A DNA stretch of 64,000 nt. It comes from Mycobacteroides abscessus ATCC 19977. Its GTDB lineage: Bacteria > Actinomycetota > Actinomycetes > Mycobacteriales > Mycobacteriaceae. Position 1 is the first letter of the stretch. Each line of letters opens with the position of its first letter. The stretch lies in contig NC_010397.1 in the NCBI RefSeq assembly GCF_000069185.1, forward strand, positions 186,001 through 250,000, in the 5' to 3' direction. Made by a program: the position numbers and the translations under genes. Below, in pieces: positions 46,165 to 53,528 of this stretch. Under the pieces are notes generated by a model, which was given only the letters and a program-made list of their open reading frames with translations, searched no databases and was not told the DNA's origin.

Positions 46165-47204
46165 CGCCAGGCGCGCGAGAACTTCAGGAACGCGTCGTTT
46201 TCCATCGGTGCTCCGATGGTCACCCGGACGCCATCGGTTCCAAAGGGGCGCACAATGATTCGGGCCTCGGCGGAGGCTTGCGCGAATTCGGTGGAGCGCT
46301 CGCCCAGCGGCAACCACACGAAGTTCGCCTGCGACGGCGGCACCTGATAGCCGGCTTCCCGCAGCGCACTGGTCACCCGGGCGCGTTCGGTGACAACGTC
46401 ATTGGTGCGCGCGAGCAGCTCTTCGGCGGCGCCGAGGGAAGCCACCGCGGCAGCTTGCGCCAGGCTCGACGCGCTGAACGGTACGTACACCTTGCCCAGT
46501 GTGGTGATCACATCGGGATCGCCGACCGCGTAGCCGACTCGCAGCCCCGCCAGGCCGTATGCCTTTGAGAAGGTGCGTAAGACAACGACATTGGGGTGCT
46601 CACGCACCAGTGCGAGGCTGTCGGTGAAGTCCTCGCGTACGTACTCGACGTAGGCCTCGTCGATCGCGATCAGGATATGCGGCGGCACCGACTCGACGAA
46701 CCGCCGCAGTTCGGCGGGCCGCACCACGGTGCCGGTCGGGTTGTTGGGGTTGCAGACGAAGATCAGCCGGGTGACGTCGGTTACGGCGGCCGCCATGGCG
46801 GCGAGGTCATAGGTGTGGTCGACCAGCGGTACCTGCACCGGAGTCGCCCCCGCGACCCGCACCACCAACGGATAGGTCTCAAAGGACCGCCAGCCGAACA
46901 GCACCTCGTCGCCCACCGTTGCGGTGATCTGGACCAGCTGCTGGCATAGGCTCACCGACCCGCACCCCACCGCGATGTGCTCGGGCGGCATGTCGACGTG
47001 CTTGGCCAGGTGCGAGCGCAGCTCGGCGTAGCCATTATCGGGGTACCGATTGATCAGCGACCCCGCCTCGGCGAGGGCGGCCCGCACGCTCGGCAGCGGC
47101 TCCTGCACGGTCTCATTACTGGCGAGCTTGATGGCGCCGGGGACGTTTCGGCCCGGTGTGTAGGCCGGTAGTTCGGTCAGTTCGGGGCGAAGTCGTGCGG
47201 GCAC
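46161..47204 (-). CDS. hisC2: Histidinol-phosphate/aromatic aminotransferase
   Basis: A 347-residue fold-type I PLP enzyme. The cofactor lysine is in RTFSKAYGLAGLRVGY, and NPNNPTGTVV, DEAYVEY and the N-terminal substrate region PAYTPGR fit HisC/aromatic aminotransferase (Pat), Rv3772-like. It may make phenylalanine or histidinol phosphate. It starts with GTG 47204. Confidence 0.88.
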   Translation of the reverse strand: MPARLRPELTELPAYTPGRNVPGAIKLASNETVQEPLPSVRAALAEAGSLINRYPDNGYAELRSHLAKHVDMPPEHIAVGCGSVSLCQQLVQITATVGDEVLFGWRSFETYPLVVRVAGATPVQVPLVDHTYDLAAMAAAVTDVTRLIFVCNPNNPTGTVVRPAELRRFVESVPPHILIAIDEAYVEYVREDFTDSLALVREHPNVVVLRTFSKAYGLAGLRVGYAVGDPDVITTLGKVYVPFSASSLAQAAAVASLGAAEELLARTNDVVTERARVTSALREAGYQVPPSQANFVWLPLGERSTEFAQASAEARIIVRPFGTDGVRVTIGAPMENDAFLKFSRAWR

Positions 47205-47251
47205 GTGACCAGACTATCGGGGCACGTGGGGCCCGATGACGACCAACGGCT

Positions 47252-47281
47252 TTGCCTTTGGGGCGCGCGGCCCTGTACTCT
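47252..47281 (+). promoter_or_regulatory. Promoter of the tRNA-Ser(GCT)/tRNA-Arg genes
   Basis: TTGCCT (47252-47257) and TACTCT (47276-47281) are spaced by 18 bases, a usable sigma-70-type promoter about 60 bases before the tRNA. Confidence 0.4.
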
Positions 47282-47340
47282 GTGCCCTCGGCGGTTCGGG
47301 ATCCATTTTTATGGGTCCGGAGTCCCGCTCAGGAAGTTCA

Positions 47341-47429
47341 GGAGGCGTGCCAGAGCGGCCGAATGGGACTCACTGCTAATGAGTTGTCCCCTTTACGGGG
47401 GACCGGAGGTTCAAATCCTCTCGCCTCCG
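47341..47429 (+). tRNA. tRNA-Ser(GCT)
   Basis: The acceptor GGAGGCG (47341-47347) pairs with CGCCTCC (47422-47428), discriminator G. The anticodon is GCT in CTGCTAAT, with a long variable arm. The CCA is not encoded. Confidence 0.95.
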
Positions 47430-47477
47430 CGTCGGTCTGCAGGCCAAACCTGTTGACCTGCAACAATTGAATAGTAA

Positions 47478-47550
47478 GCGCCCGTAGCTCAACGGATAGA
47501 GCATCTGACTACGGATCAGAAGGTTAGGGGTTCGAATCCCTTCGGGCGCA
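47478..47550 (+). tRNA. tRNA-Arg(ACG), integration site
   Basis: The acceptor GCGCCCG (47478-47484) pairs with CGGGCGC (47543-47549), discriminator A, followed by an encoded CCA (47551-47553). The anticodon ACG is in CTACGGAT. A phage integrase gene ends 71 bases downstream, so this tRNA's 3' end is the likely attB core restored by integration. Confidence 0.95.
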
Positions 47551-47604
47551 CCATTTATCAGGGGGAATGGGAAAATCAGGGCAGGCGACACGCCCGCAAC
47601 TTGA

Positions 47605-47635
47605 TACTTTCCCGCTACTTTCAGGCGCTACTTTC
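47605..47635. repeat. Three TACTTTC repeats at the left end (integrase arm-type sites)
   Basis: TACTTTC occurs at 47605, 47616 and 47629, spaced by 11 and 13 bases, between the tRNA and the 3' end of the integrase gene. The last two are preceded by CGC, and CGCTACTTTCC recurs at 63898-63908. Short direct repeats near an att core bind the N-terminal domain of tyrosine recombinases. Confidence 0.55.
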
Positions 47636-48784
47636 CCAGTACTGCTCCAGAGCACTCCGGGCGTCCGGGCCTTGAGTCTGGCGCTGTAGGTAGTGGGCCT
47701 CGGTCGTCGCCAGCTTGGCGTGGGATAGCTGCTGCTGGGCCTTATCTGGACCTAGCTCGTCGCGGATCACCGTGGCGACTGTGCGCCGGAAACTGTGCGG
47801 CGTGACCCAACTCAGTTCTTCCGGCAACGCAGCGCGCATGGAGCGCCGCAGATTGGCCAAGCTCATCCATCCACCGTCGCGATTAACAAACACGGGGCCG
47901 TCCATGCCCGACTCACCGATGAGTGCTGTCAGCGTCTCAACGCCGAACTTGGGCAATATCACGGTGTGGTCGGGGGCGCCGGCTTTGCGCTCGTCCTGCC
48001 GGTGTAGTGACTTTCCCGCGATGCGCCCGTGGTCGATCAAGGTTCCGGTGATCGTCAACGTCGGCGGGTCGGCAAGGAGGTCTACGTCGCACCACCGCGT
48101 GGCCAACACTTCATTGGGCCGACAACCCGTGGCGATGAGAAGCTCCACGAATGCGGGCAGTAGACGGCCGGGGCGCGGCCCCGATCCCTTCCGGTTCGCG
48201 TACTCGTGGACGGCGGCACGGATCTGCCTAAGCTCAGTCGCGTCAGCCGAGCGAGGCTTTCTCCTGCCGGTGCCAACAGTCTTGGTCTCCCGCATCGGGT
48301 TCACGGGCATCACATCGAACCGGCAAGCCATCGAGAACATGCCCATGAGCACCATGCGCAACCGCTTGGCCTGACTCTTGGAGGCCATGCCCTGTATGTA
48401 ATTGTGGGCGTTCTGCGTCTCCAGCTCCGTCACGCGCAGAGACCCCAGCTGCGCGGCTCCGTGCGTTCTCCACACCGCCCGATACTGATCTACCGTCTGT
48501 TGCTTAACGCCGTCCTCGGCAGCCTTCGCTTCGACCCACAGGTCGAACAGGTCGCCGAGGACGGTTTTTTCGTTCACCAGCTGCCCGGACTTTGGTGGGC
48601 GACGCTTCGCCAAGTGCCGCTGTAGGGTACGCCGTGCATCCTCGGCAGACTTCTCACTCGACCGCTCCACCCGCCGACGTTTACCGTCATGATCACGGAC
48701 GTAGGTGACGGCGAAATACTTACCACCAGAGGATCGTTCGGTGATGCGACCGTGCTCGCCAGGTCGAAGCCGTTCCCTAGGCAT
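47621..48784 (-). CDS. int: Tyrosine integrase
   Basis: A 387-residue tyrosine recombinase. The N-terminal arm-binding and core-binding domains (residues 1-160) precede the catalytic domain. Catalytic residues are Arg in ATGCRPNEV, His/Arg in TPHSFRRT, His in LSHAKLATTE and the nucleophile Tyr365 in EAHYLQR. It integrates the element at the adjacent tRNA-Arg. ATG 48784 overlaps the repressor stop by eight bases; the longer frame upstream is inside the repressor gene. Confidence 0.95.
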   Translation of the reverse strand: MPRERLRPGEHGRITERSSGGKYFAVTYVRDHDGKRRRVERSSEKSAEDARRTLQRHLAKRRPPKSGQLVNEKTVLGDLFDLWVEAKAAEDGVKQQTVDQYRAVWRTHGAAQLGSLRVTELETQNAHNYIQGMASKSQAKRLRMVLMGMFSMACRFDVMPVNPMRETKTVGTGRRKPRSADATELRQIRAAVHEYANRKGSGPRPGRLLPAFVELLIATGCRPNEVLATRWCDVDLLADPPTLTITGTLIDHGRIAGKSLHRQDERKAGAPDHTVILPKFGVETLTALIGESGMDGPVFVNRDGGWMSLANLRRSMRAALPEELSWVTPHSFRRTVATVIRDELGPDKAQQQLSHAKLATTEAHYLQRQTQGPDARSALEQYWESSA

Positions 48785-49388
48785 CGAGATTCCACCCCCG
48801 AGCGGACATTTCAGACTCCATCCGCTCCATTCTTTCTTGATAGATCTCAATGAGCGACCGGATTGCCTGGGGGTTGGCATCGGTTGCGCCGCCCTCAACG
48901 AACTCCTGCGAAATCCGCTCACTGCTCATCGCAGTGCGAATCGTCTTCTGCATCGTTTCTCGATTGCGGGACAACTGAAGTCGCCGCAAGTTGGATAGTT
49001 CGGCATCCATGCGTGACGGATCGATGGCACCCGCGCTGCCAATCCCTGACCGCGGTGTGTGTCCCGAAAACCACTCCACTGCATTCAATGACCGAACGGG
49101 CTCCCCCGGCAAGAGGTCTACTTCTCCATCTGGGAGTGCGGGATACAGCAATGCGACCGGTGGCATATCCAGTGCAGCGGCCAACACGACCAGCTCTGCA
49201 ACCCCAAGCACGCTGCCTCGGTGGCCCGAGTCCAGCTTGGAGATAACTGTGGCGGGTACCCGGTAGCCAAGTTCTGCTGTCCGATCGCTTAGCCATGTGG
49301 CGGATCGCCCGTTTCGCGCATCCTTCATGGCCTTGCCGACACGCTTCACCAGTTCGGCGGCCCAGTCGTCGTCTCGCTCATTCTTCAC
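48777..49388 (-). CDS. Phage repressor-like HTH protein
   Basis: A 203-residue protein if it starts at GTG 49388, up to 226 if ATG 49457 is used. An N-terminal HTH (SATWLSDRTAELGYRVPATVI, SKLDSG) is followed by a helical C-terminal part. It diverges from the excisionase and lies next to the integrase, the normal place of an immunity repressor. A start at 49388 keeps the 112-base gap with two CGTGTCACG sites outside the gene. Confidence 0.75.
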   Translation of the reverse strand: MKNERDDDWAAELVKRVGKAMKDARNGRSATWLSDRTAELGYRVPATVISKLDSGHRGSVLGVAELVVLAAALDMPPVALLYPALPDGEVDLLPGEPVRSLNAVEWFSGHTPRSGIGSAGAIDPSRMDAELSNLRRLQLSRNRETMQKTIRTAMSSERISQEFVEGGATDANPQAIRSLIEIYQERMERMESEMSARGWNLDA

Positions 49389-49442
49389 GCGCCGAGTATC
49401 CACCGATTCTATGCGCCTGTCGAATTTAGGTGTACCGTCATA

Positions 49443-49482
49443 CGTGTCACGCAACATTCCACAGCATTCTCTGCGTGTCACG
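49443..49482. promoter_or_regulatory. Two CGTGTCACG operator-like sites in the repressor/excisionase gap
   Basis: CGTGTCACG occurs at 49443-49451 and 49474-49482, 31 bases apart (about three helical turns). Each is a near-perfect palindrome (CGTG-N-CACG). They lie between the divergent repressor and excisionase starts, where phage operators are expected. Confidence 0.6.
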
Positions 49483-49500
49483 AATGGAAAGGAGGGAAGC

Positions 49501-49665
49501 ATGAACAACTGCTCCGCAGTTCAACGAGCGCTTGGCGACGTGAGCCTGTCAACCGTCCGCCGTCTTTGGAGAACCGGTGAGCTCGAATCGGTGACTATCG
49601 GCAGGAGAAGGTTCAGCACCGACCGTCAGCTGGCCGACTTTATCGCCAAGCTGGAGGCCGTCTAA
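49501..49665 (+). CDS. Excisionase-like HTH protein
   Basis: A 54-residue winged-helix/MerR-type protein (VSLSTVRRLWRTGELESVTIGRRRFST) typical of recombination directionality factors that bend att DNA for excision. A strong ribosome site AAAGGAGGG precedes ATG 49501. Its stop overlaps the next start (TAATG). Confidence 0.8.
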   Translation: MNNCSAVQRALGDVSLSTVRRLWRTGELESVTIGRRRFSTDRQLADFIAKLEAV

Positions 49666-49976
49666 TGACCCAGCCAGCGTCCCCGACCGGCAGCAGCACG
49701 AGTGTCGAGACCTTGATCAGGCATGCGCATGGCCTTCTTGATCGGTGTGGGATTCGTTTGTCCCCGTCGAAGGTCAGCCGCCTGGTGCGTGAGTACAAGC
49801 ACCGGGTGGAGCAGAACGGCTTTCCGTTCGAGGCATTCCTCGTCAACACCGTGCAATTGACGGCAGAGCAGCGCGCACAGGCCAGGCAGAACCCGGAGAT
49901 CGCCCGCGTCATCAACTACGTCGACCGGACCGGGGAGACGGCGGTCAACAACGTAGTGCGGGAGCGGGGGTTCTGA
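49665..49976 (+). CDS. Early phage protein, unknown
   Basis: A 103-residue soluble helical protein. The stretch SPSKVSRLVREYKHRVEQNGFPFEAFL suggests a nucleic-acid or protein-binding helix pair. It overlaps the genes on both sides by a single base each, part of a tightly coupled early operon. I recognise no family. Confidence 0.75.
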   Translation: MTQPASPTGSSTSVETLIRHAHGLLDRCGIRLSPSKVSRLVREYKHRVEQNGFPFEAFLVNTVQLTAEQRAQARQNPEIARVINYVDRTGETAVNNVVRERGF

Positions 49977-50137
49977 TGCGCCATCTACCGCAGTCCGAAC
50001 ACTGCGACCTCGGCCTAGATCCACGGGCCGATCACACACCGGACCTACGCCCGGAAAAAGAACTGCCCCCGACCAGCACCGCCAAGCACCAGGTCGAGGG
50101 CAACCAACCAATTCCATTGAGAGGAATCGATCTCTAA
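49976..50137 (+). CDS. Small early protein, unknown
   Basis: A 53-residue ORF from ATG 49976 to TAA 50137, overlapping its neighbours by one base each. The product is rich in Pro, Asp and Glu (RPEKELPPTS) and has no membrane segment. The exact coupling makes it credible despite its size. Confidence 0.65.
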   Translation: MRHLPQSEHCDLGLDPRADHTPDLRPEKELPPTSTAKHQVEGNQPIPLRGIDL

Positions 50138-50853
50138 TGAGTGTAAGCACCGGGTACGACGAGCGGCAAGCGCTCTGCTGCGAGTGCGGGAACCTGCGCA
50201 GCTGCCGTCGACCCAAAAACTATCGTGAAGAGAACTTCTGGCTGAACCGACCAGTGGACCGAAGCTGGCACCGGGAAACCGGTGACCTCAAATGCGAGCA
50301 CTGCGCGCGGACTACTCGGCACGCCCTCCTCTACCGGGAAGGTGACGGCTTCAAGGATCACGCCGAGCGGCTGGAGCGGATCGCGCTCGGAGGCAGTGAC
50401 CCGCTCGATGCGGAATCGTCGGGCGTCACCGAGCAGATCAAGAAGAACTACCGGATCGGGCGCCAGACCAACCCCCACCTACGTCACTCGTGGTGGACCG
50501 GTGACGCCGATCAGGCGCGGGCGCTGGGTACGTCCACGGTCGTCACTCTTTGCGGCGACAAGTATGAAATACCCGACAACCCAGTGGCATACGACGACGA
50601 TGAAGACGAGATCGGCCCCGCCCAGACTCGCGCCGCCCAGTACCACCGGCAGATCTTTTCCGATGATTCCCCACCCGAGGGATGGGACTATCAGGACTGC
50701 CCAGACTGCACGCGCGTAGTCAATGAATGGGTCATAGAACGCAATCGCAACTACTTGATGGCCAAGCTCACCAAGTTGATGCGCACCGCCTTTGATCTGA
50801 ATGCACCTGCGCTGGAGCGCCTTATCGCAGTCGTTGAGCAGGCGGAGCTATGA
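50137..50853 (+). CDS. Zinc-finger-like early phage protein
   Basis: A 238-residue protein with several Cys pairs: CCECG with SCRRP, CEHC and CPDC, so it probably binds zinc. The C-terminal 50 residues are helical. It resembles small Cys-rich early proteins seen in mycobacteriophages. A role in DNA metabolism is likely only by context. Confidence 0.75.
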   Translation: MSVSTGYDERQALCCECGNLRSCRRPKNYREENFWLNRPVDRSWHRETGDLKCEHCARTTRHALLYREGDGFKDHAERLERIALGGSDPLDAESSGVTEQIKKNYRIGRQTNPHLRHSWWTGDADQARALGTSTVVTLCGDKYEIPDNPVAYDDDEDEIGPAQTRAAQYHRQIFSDDSPPEGWDYQDCPDCTRVVNEWVIERNRNYLMAKLTKLMRTAFDLNAPALERLIAVVEQAEL

Positions 50854-51158
50854 CGAACTTAGGCAGCATGCCCACACAGGCTCTTCATGATGAGTTGTTC
50901 AAACGCATCATCGCGAACTACGAGCACGCCAAGATCCCTTGCCAATACAGGAATCTCGGGTGCCGTCGCCCGGCAAAGTGGTTGTGGATTCGGAAGCACT
51001 CACACGGTGGCGAGCGGTTCACCCTCTGTGGTCGCCACAAGAACTATTGGCGCCGAGGGGTAAACACGCTCATCGCCGTCCAGGGCTACTACAAGTGCCC
51101 GGGGTGCGAGACGCGGTACCACAGCGCCGATGAGGTCGCGTCTGTGAGGCGGCTCTGA
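50850..51158 (+). CDS. Small Cys-rich early protein
   Basis: A 102-residue basic protein with CQYRNLGC, CGRHKNY and CPGCETRYH, a two-part zinc-binding pattern. It overlaps its upstream neighbour by four bases and its downstream one by one. The function is unknown; zinc-dependent nucleic acid binding is a fair guess. Confidence 0.75.
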   Translation: MTNLGSMPTQALHDELFKRIIANYEHAKIPCQYRNLGCRRPAKWLWIRKHSHGGERFTLCGRHKNYWRRGVNTLIAVQGYYKCPGCETRYHSADEVASVRRL

Positions 51159-51334
51159 TGACTGACCACGAAGAAGAAACCGGGCGACACGACCGGCCCA
51201 CCCTCTACGACATTCTCGGCGCTGATGGTGAGTGCACGGAATGCGGTGCAGGCGTGGGCGAGGTGTGCCGGTTCACCAATGGCGTGAAGAAGAAGGTGCC
51301 GCACGGATCACGGTGGAGGAGGCGGGCCGGATGA
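51158..51334 (+). CDS. Small zinc-ribbon-like early protein
   Basis: A 58-residue ORF from ATG 51158 with CTECGAGVGEVC, a single zinc-knuckle-like motif, and a basic C-terminus (KKKVPHGSRWRRR). It overlaps the neighbours at both ends. Confidence 0.65.
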   Translation: MTDHEEETGRHDRPTLYDILGADGECTECGAGVGEVCRFTNGVKKKVPHGSRWRRRAG

Positions 51335-51867
51335 CAGATGCAAGGTTCCCGGATCGGTGGCTGACAGACCGACGTCTCCAGCGGTTAAGTGACGGCCACT
51401 TCCGGGCCTTCATCACCTCGCTCACATGGTCGGTATCCAACCGCACAGACGGGGTGATTGAACCCGAAGATCTGGCGCTGATTCCGAACTTCGCAGCCGG
51501 GGCGGTGAAGGCGTTTATCGCGGCTGGACTGTGGTCGCCCAAGGGAAAGAGCTGGCACATCACGGAGTTCACGGTGACCCAGACGACCAAAGAGCAGCTC
51601 AATGCCATCGAACAGCAGCGGGCCAATGAACGGGAAAAGAAAGCACGGCAGCGGGCAGCCAAGCTGGACGCGGCTACCAGCACTAATGCCGATGTCCCCG
51701 TACCTGTCCCGGCGCCTGTCCCCACCCCTGTCCCGGGGGACGTCCCCGGGGACAACCCAGGCAAGGACAGGCCAGGCAAGGACAGGCCAGGACACTCGCC
51801 CAACGTCCTTCCCTTCCCTGACGACTGGCACGGCACCGGAGATAACCCCTACACCGAATACAAGTAG
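51331..51867 (+). CDS. Phage replication-associated protein (HTH type)
   Basis: A 178-residue protein whose first 95 residues resemble the N-terminal domain of mycobacteriophage replication/helicase-loader proteins (RFPDRWLTDRRLQRLSDGHFRA, LIPNFAAGAVKAFIAAGLW). The C-terminal part is a long helix and then a Pro/Val-rich repeat (PVPVPAPVPTPVPGDVPGD), with a duplicated KDRPG element. It overlaps the preceding gene by four bases. Confidence 0.6.
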   Translation: MTDARFPDRWLTDRRLQRLSDGHFRAFITSLTWSVSNRTDGVIEPEDLALIPNFAAGAVKAFIAAGLWSPKGKSWHITEFTVTQTTKEQLNAIEQQRANEREKKARQRAAKLDAATSTNADVPVPVPAPVPTPVPGDVPGDNPGKDRPGKDRPGHSPNVLPFPDDWHGTGDNPYTEYK

Positions 51868-51900
51868 TTCCCCCACAACATCTTTCAGAGGAGTAGATCA

Positions 51901-52659
51901 ATGAGTGAAGTAGCAGTACTAGAGCAGGGTGCCGACGTTGAGGTCGTCGTACCTATGGACCGGCGTTCAGCAGAACGACTAGATCAGCGCATCCGTCAGG
52001 TTGCCGGGACAGTCAGGGACAACTTCGTGAAGCTGGCCGCGTTCGTGGAAGAGGCTAAGGCTGGAAATATCCATGAGGTACTTGGGTTCGCCAGTTGGAC
52101 AGCGTATCTCGCCGACGCCCTCGGTGGTCAGCTGGAAGTGCGCGGGCCGGTGCGTCTGGAGGTCGTGCAGTTCCTAGCCGGTGAAGGGATGAGTACACGC
52201 GGTATAGCTGCGATCACCGGGGCGTCGAAGTCCACTATCGCGAATGACCTTGCGCAGGTGTCCAATTCTGGACACGTGGATTCGGACGGCGATCAATCAG
52301 CTGTCCCAAATGGGACACCTGCCGATGAGCAGAAGACGGTCGGGCTAGACGGCAAGGAATACCGGAAGCCCAAGCCGCGTAAGAAGCCAGAGCCCAAGCC
52401 AGTAGAGGAGACCGCACAAACCGAGGACACTCCCCCGGCACGTGCAGTCCAAATACCCACCGCTATACGGCAGCTCACGGTGAAGCTCAAGGGCGCGACG
52501 GACGAACTCACGGCACTGACCTACGACAAGCGTTGGGACAAGGCGTTAGGCCGTCTCACCGATGCGGACGCCGAAGCACTGCAGACCATCGCAGTCACCA
52601 TCGCCGACATACACGCGGGCATCGCAACCGCCCTGGCCCGGACAGAGGAGGAGGTGTGA
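51901..52659 (+). CDS. HTH protein, ParB-like
   Basis: A 252-residue protein. Residues 90-125 form an HTH (STRGIAAITGASKSTIANDL). It is followed by LDGKEYRKPKPRKKPEPKPVEE, a charged linker seen in ParB-like or replication-control proteins of actinobacterial elements. A helical C-terminus follows. A good ribosome site (AGAGGAG) precedes ATG 51901. Confidence 0.7.
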   Translation: MSEVAVLEQGADVEVVVPMDRRSAERLDQRIRQVAGTVRDNFVKLAAFVEEAKAGNIHEVLGFASWTAYLADALGGQLEVRGPVRLEVVQFLAGEGMSTRGIAAITGASKSTIANDLAQVSNSGHVDSDGDQSAVPNGTPADEQKTVGLDGKEYRKPKPRKKPEPKPVEETAQTEDTPPARAVQIPTAIRQLTVKLKGATDELTALTYDKRWDKALGRLTDADAEALQTIAVTIADIHAGIATALARTEEEV

Positions 52660-53084
52660 GGGTGGGGCCACAAGAGGATCGGCTTGCAGCTGCCCGTGAT
52701 CAGGCAGCGCAGGCGAAAGCTCAAGCGTTGCAGGATCAGCCGTGGTCCACGTTGTGTGATGTCTACGCGAGTGAGGGGGGTGTGGTGGCAGTGCCCACCC
52801 CCGCCGCGTCGGAGTTGATGGGTCGGCGGATGGCGTTCGACATGCTGGCATCCTCGGGTACCGCCGAGGACGTGCACCGCGTGTTCTACGAGTACGTCTC
52901 GATTGTGGGTTCGCCCGCGTATGTGCTGCCGGTAGTGACCGGGGCGCTGATGGTGCTGGCGATAGAGATCTGCCAGGCCATGATTGGCGAGCTGGAGAAC
53001 AAGAGCGACCCCGACCAGCGCATCCATCTGGCCGACGCCGCGCGCATCGCGTGGTCTCTGCGGCTTGAGGGGGGCTCCATTTGA
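52656..53084 (+). CDS. Unknown phage protein
   Basis: A 142-residue protein starting at GTG 52656, overlapping the previous stop and preceded by GAGGAGGAG. The N-terminus is a charged helix, and the rest is mixed helix with a hydrophobic stretch (AYVLPVVTGALMVLAIEI) that could be a membrane segment or buried helix. No family recognised. Confidence 0.65.
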   Translation: MRVGPQEDRLAAARDQAAQAKAQALQDQPWSTLCDVYASEGGVVAVPTPAASELMGRRMAFDMLASSGTAEDVHRVFYEYVSIVGSPAYVLPVVTGALMVLAIEICQAMIGELENKSDPDQRIHLADAARIAWSLRLEGGSI

Positions 53085-53464
53085 AGGATCTGCCCGACTT
53101 CGGCGACTACCTTGACGAACACGGGAATCTGCGTGTGCCTCCCCGCTACGCGAGGTACTTGGAGAACCGGGCGGAGATAACGTCGGCGGTGCGTGACCGG
53201 GTGAAGATGTCCGATCCTGCAGGCTGGTTGTTCCTGCAGGCGCTGCATGTTTCAGCATCCCTTGCCGCTAGCGGAAGTAAATCGCCTGTCGTGCAACCAG
53301 GTCAGGCATCATTGCTGACAACAGCGGAAGCTGCTGCTGAGATTGGAAAGTCGGCTCGGTGCGTCCGCCAGTGGTGCAAGACAGGGTACCTACGGGCGGA
53401 ACGTCGAGGTCGTGACTGGATGATCCGGCGCATGGAGCTAGAAGCGCTTAAAGCGTCGATGTAG
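53081..53464 (+). CDS. Helix-turn-helix protein (MerR/HTH_17 type)
   Basis: A 127-residue protein with TTG start 53081. The C-terminal 50 residues carry LLTTAEAAAEIGKSARCVRQW, an HTH_17 domain as in excisionases and regulators. The N-terminal half is helical. It is the second small HTH protein of this element and the last gene before the tape measure, so it may regulate late transcription. Confidence 0.75.
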   Translation: MKDLPDFGDYLDEHGNLRVPPRYARYLENRAEITSAVRDRVKMSDPAGWLFLQALHVSASLAASGSKSPVVQPGQASLLTTAEAAAEIGKSARCVRQWCKTGYLRAERRGRDWMIRRMELEALKASM

Positions 53465-53528
53465 CCCGCTCACAACTGAATACCCCCTCAATGGCTCGGC
53501 TGCACCGATTGCCCGAAGGGGGCAACAG

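Noticed and set aside
47453..47477. TTGACC as a separate promoter for tRNA-Arg
   Set aside because: No -10 at the right spacing before the tRNA; co-transcription with tRNA-Ser is simpler.
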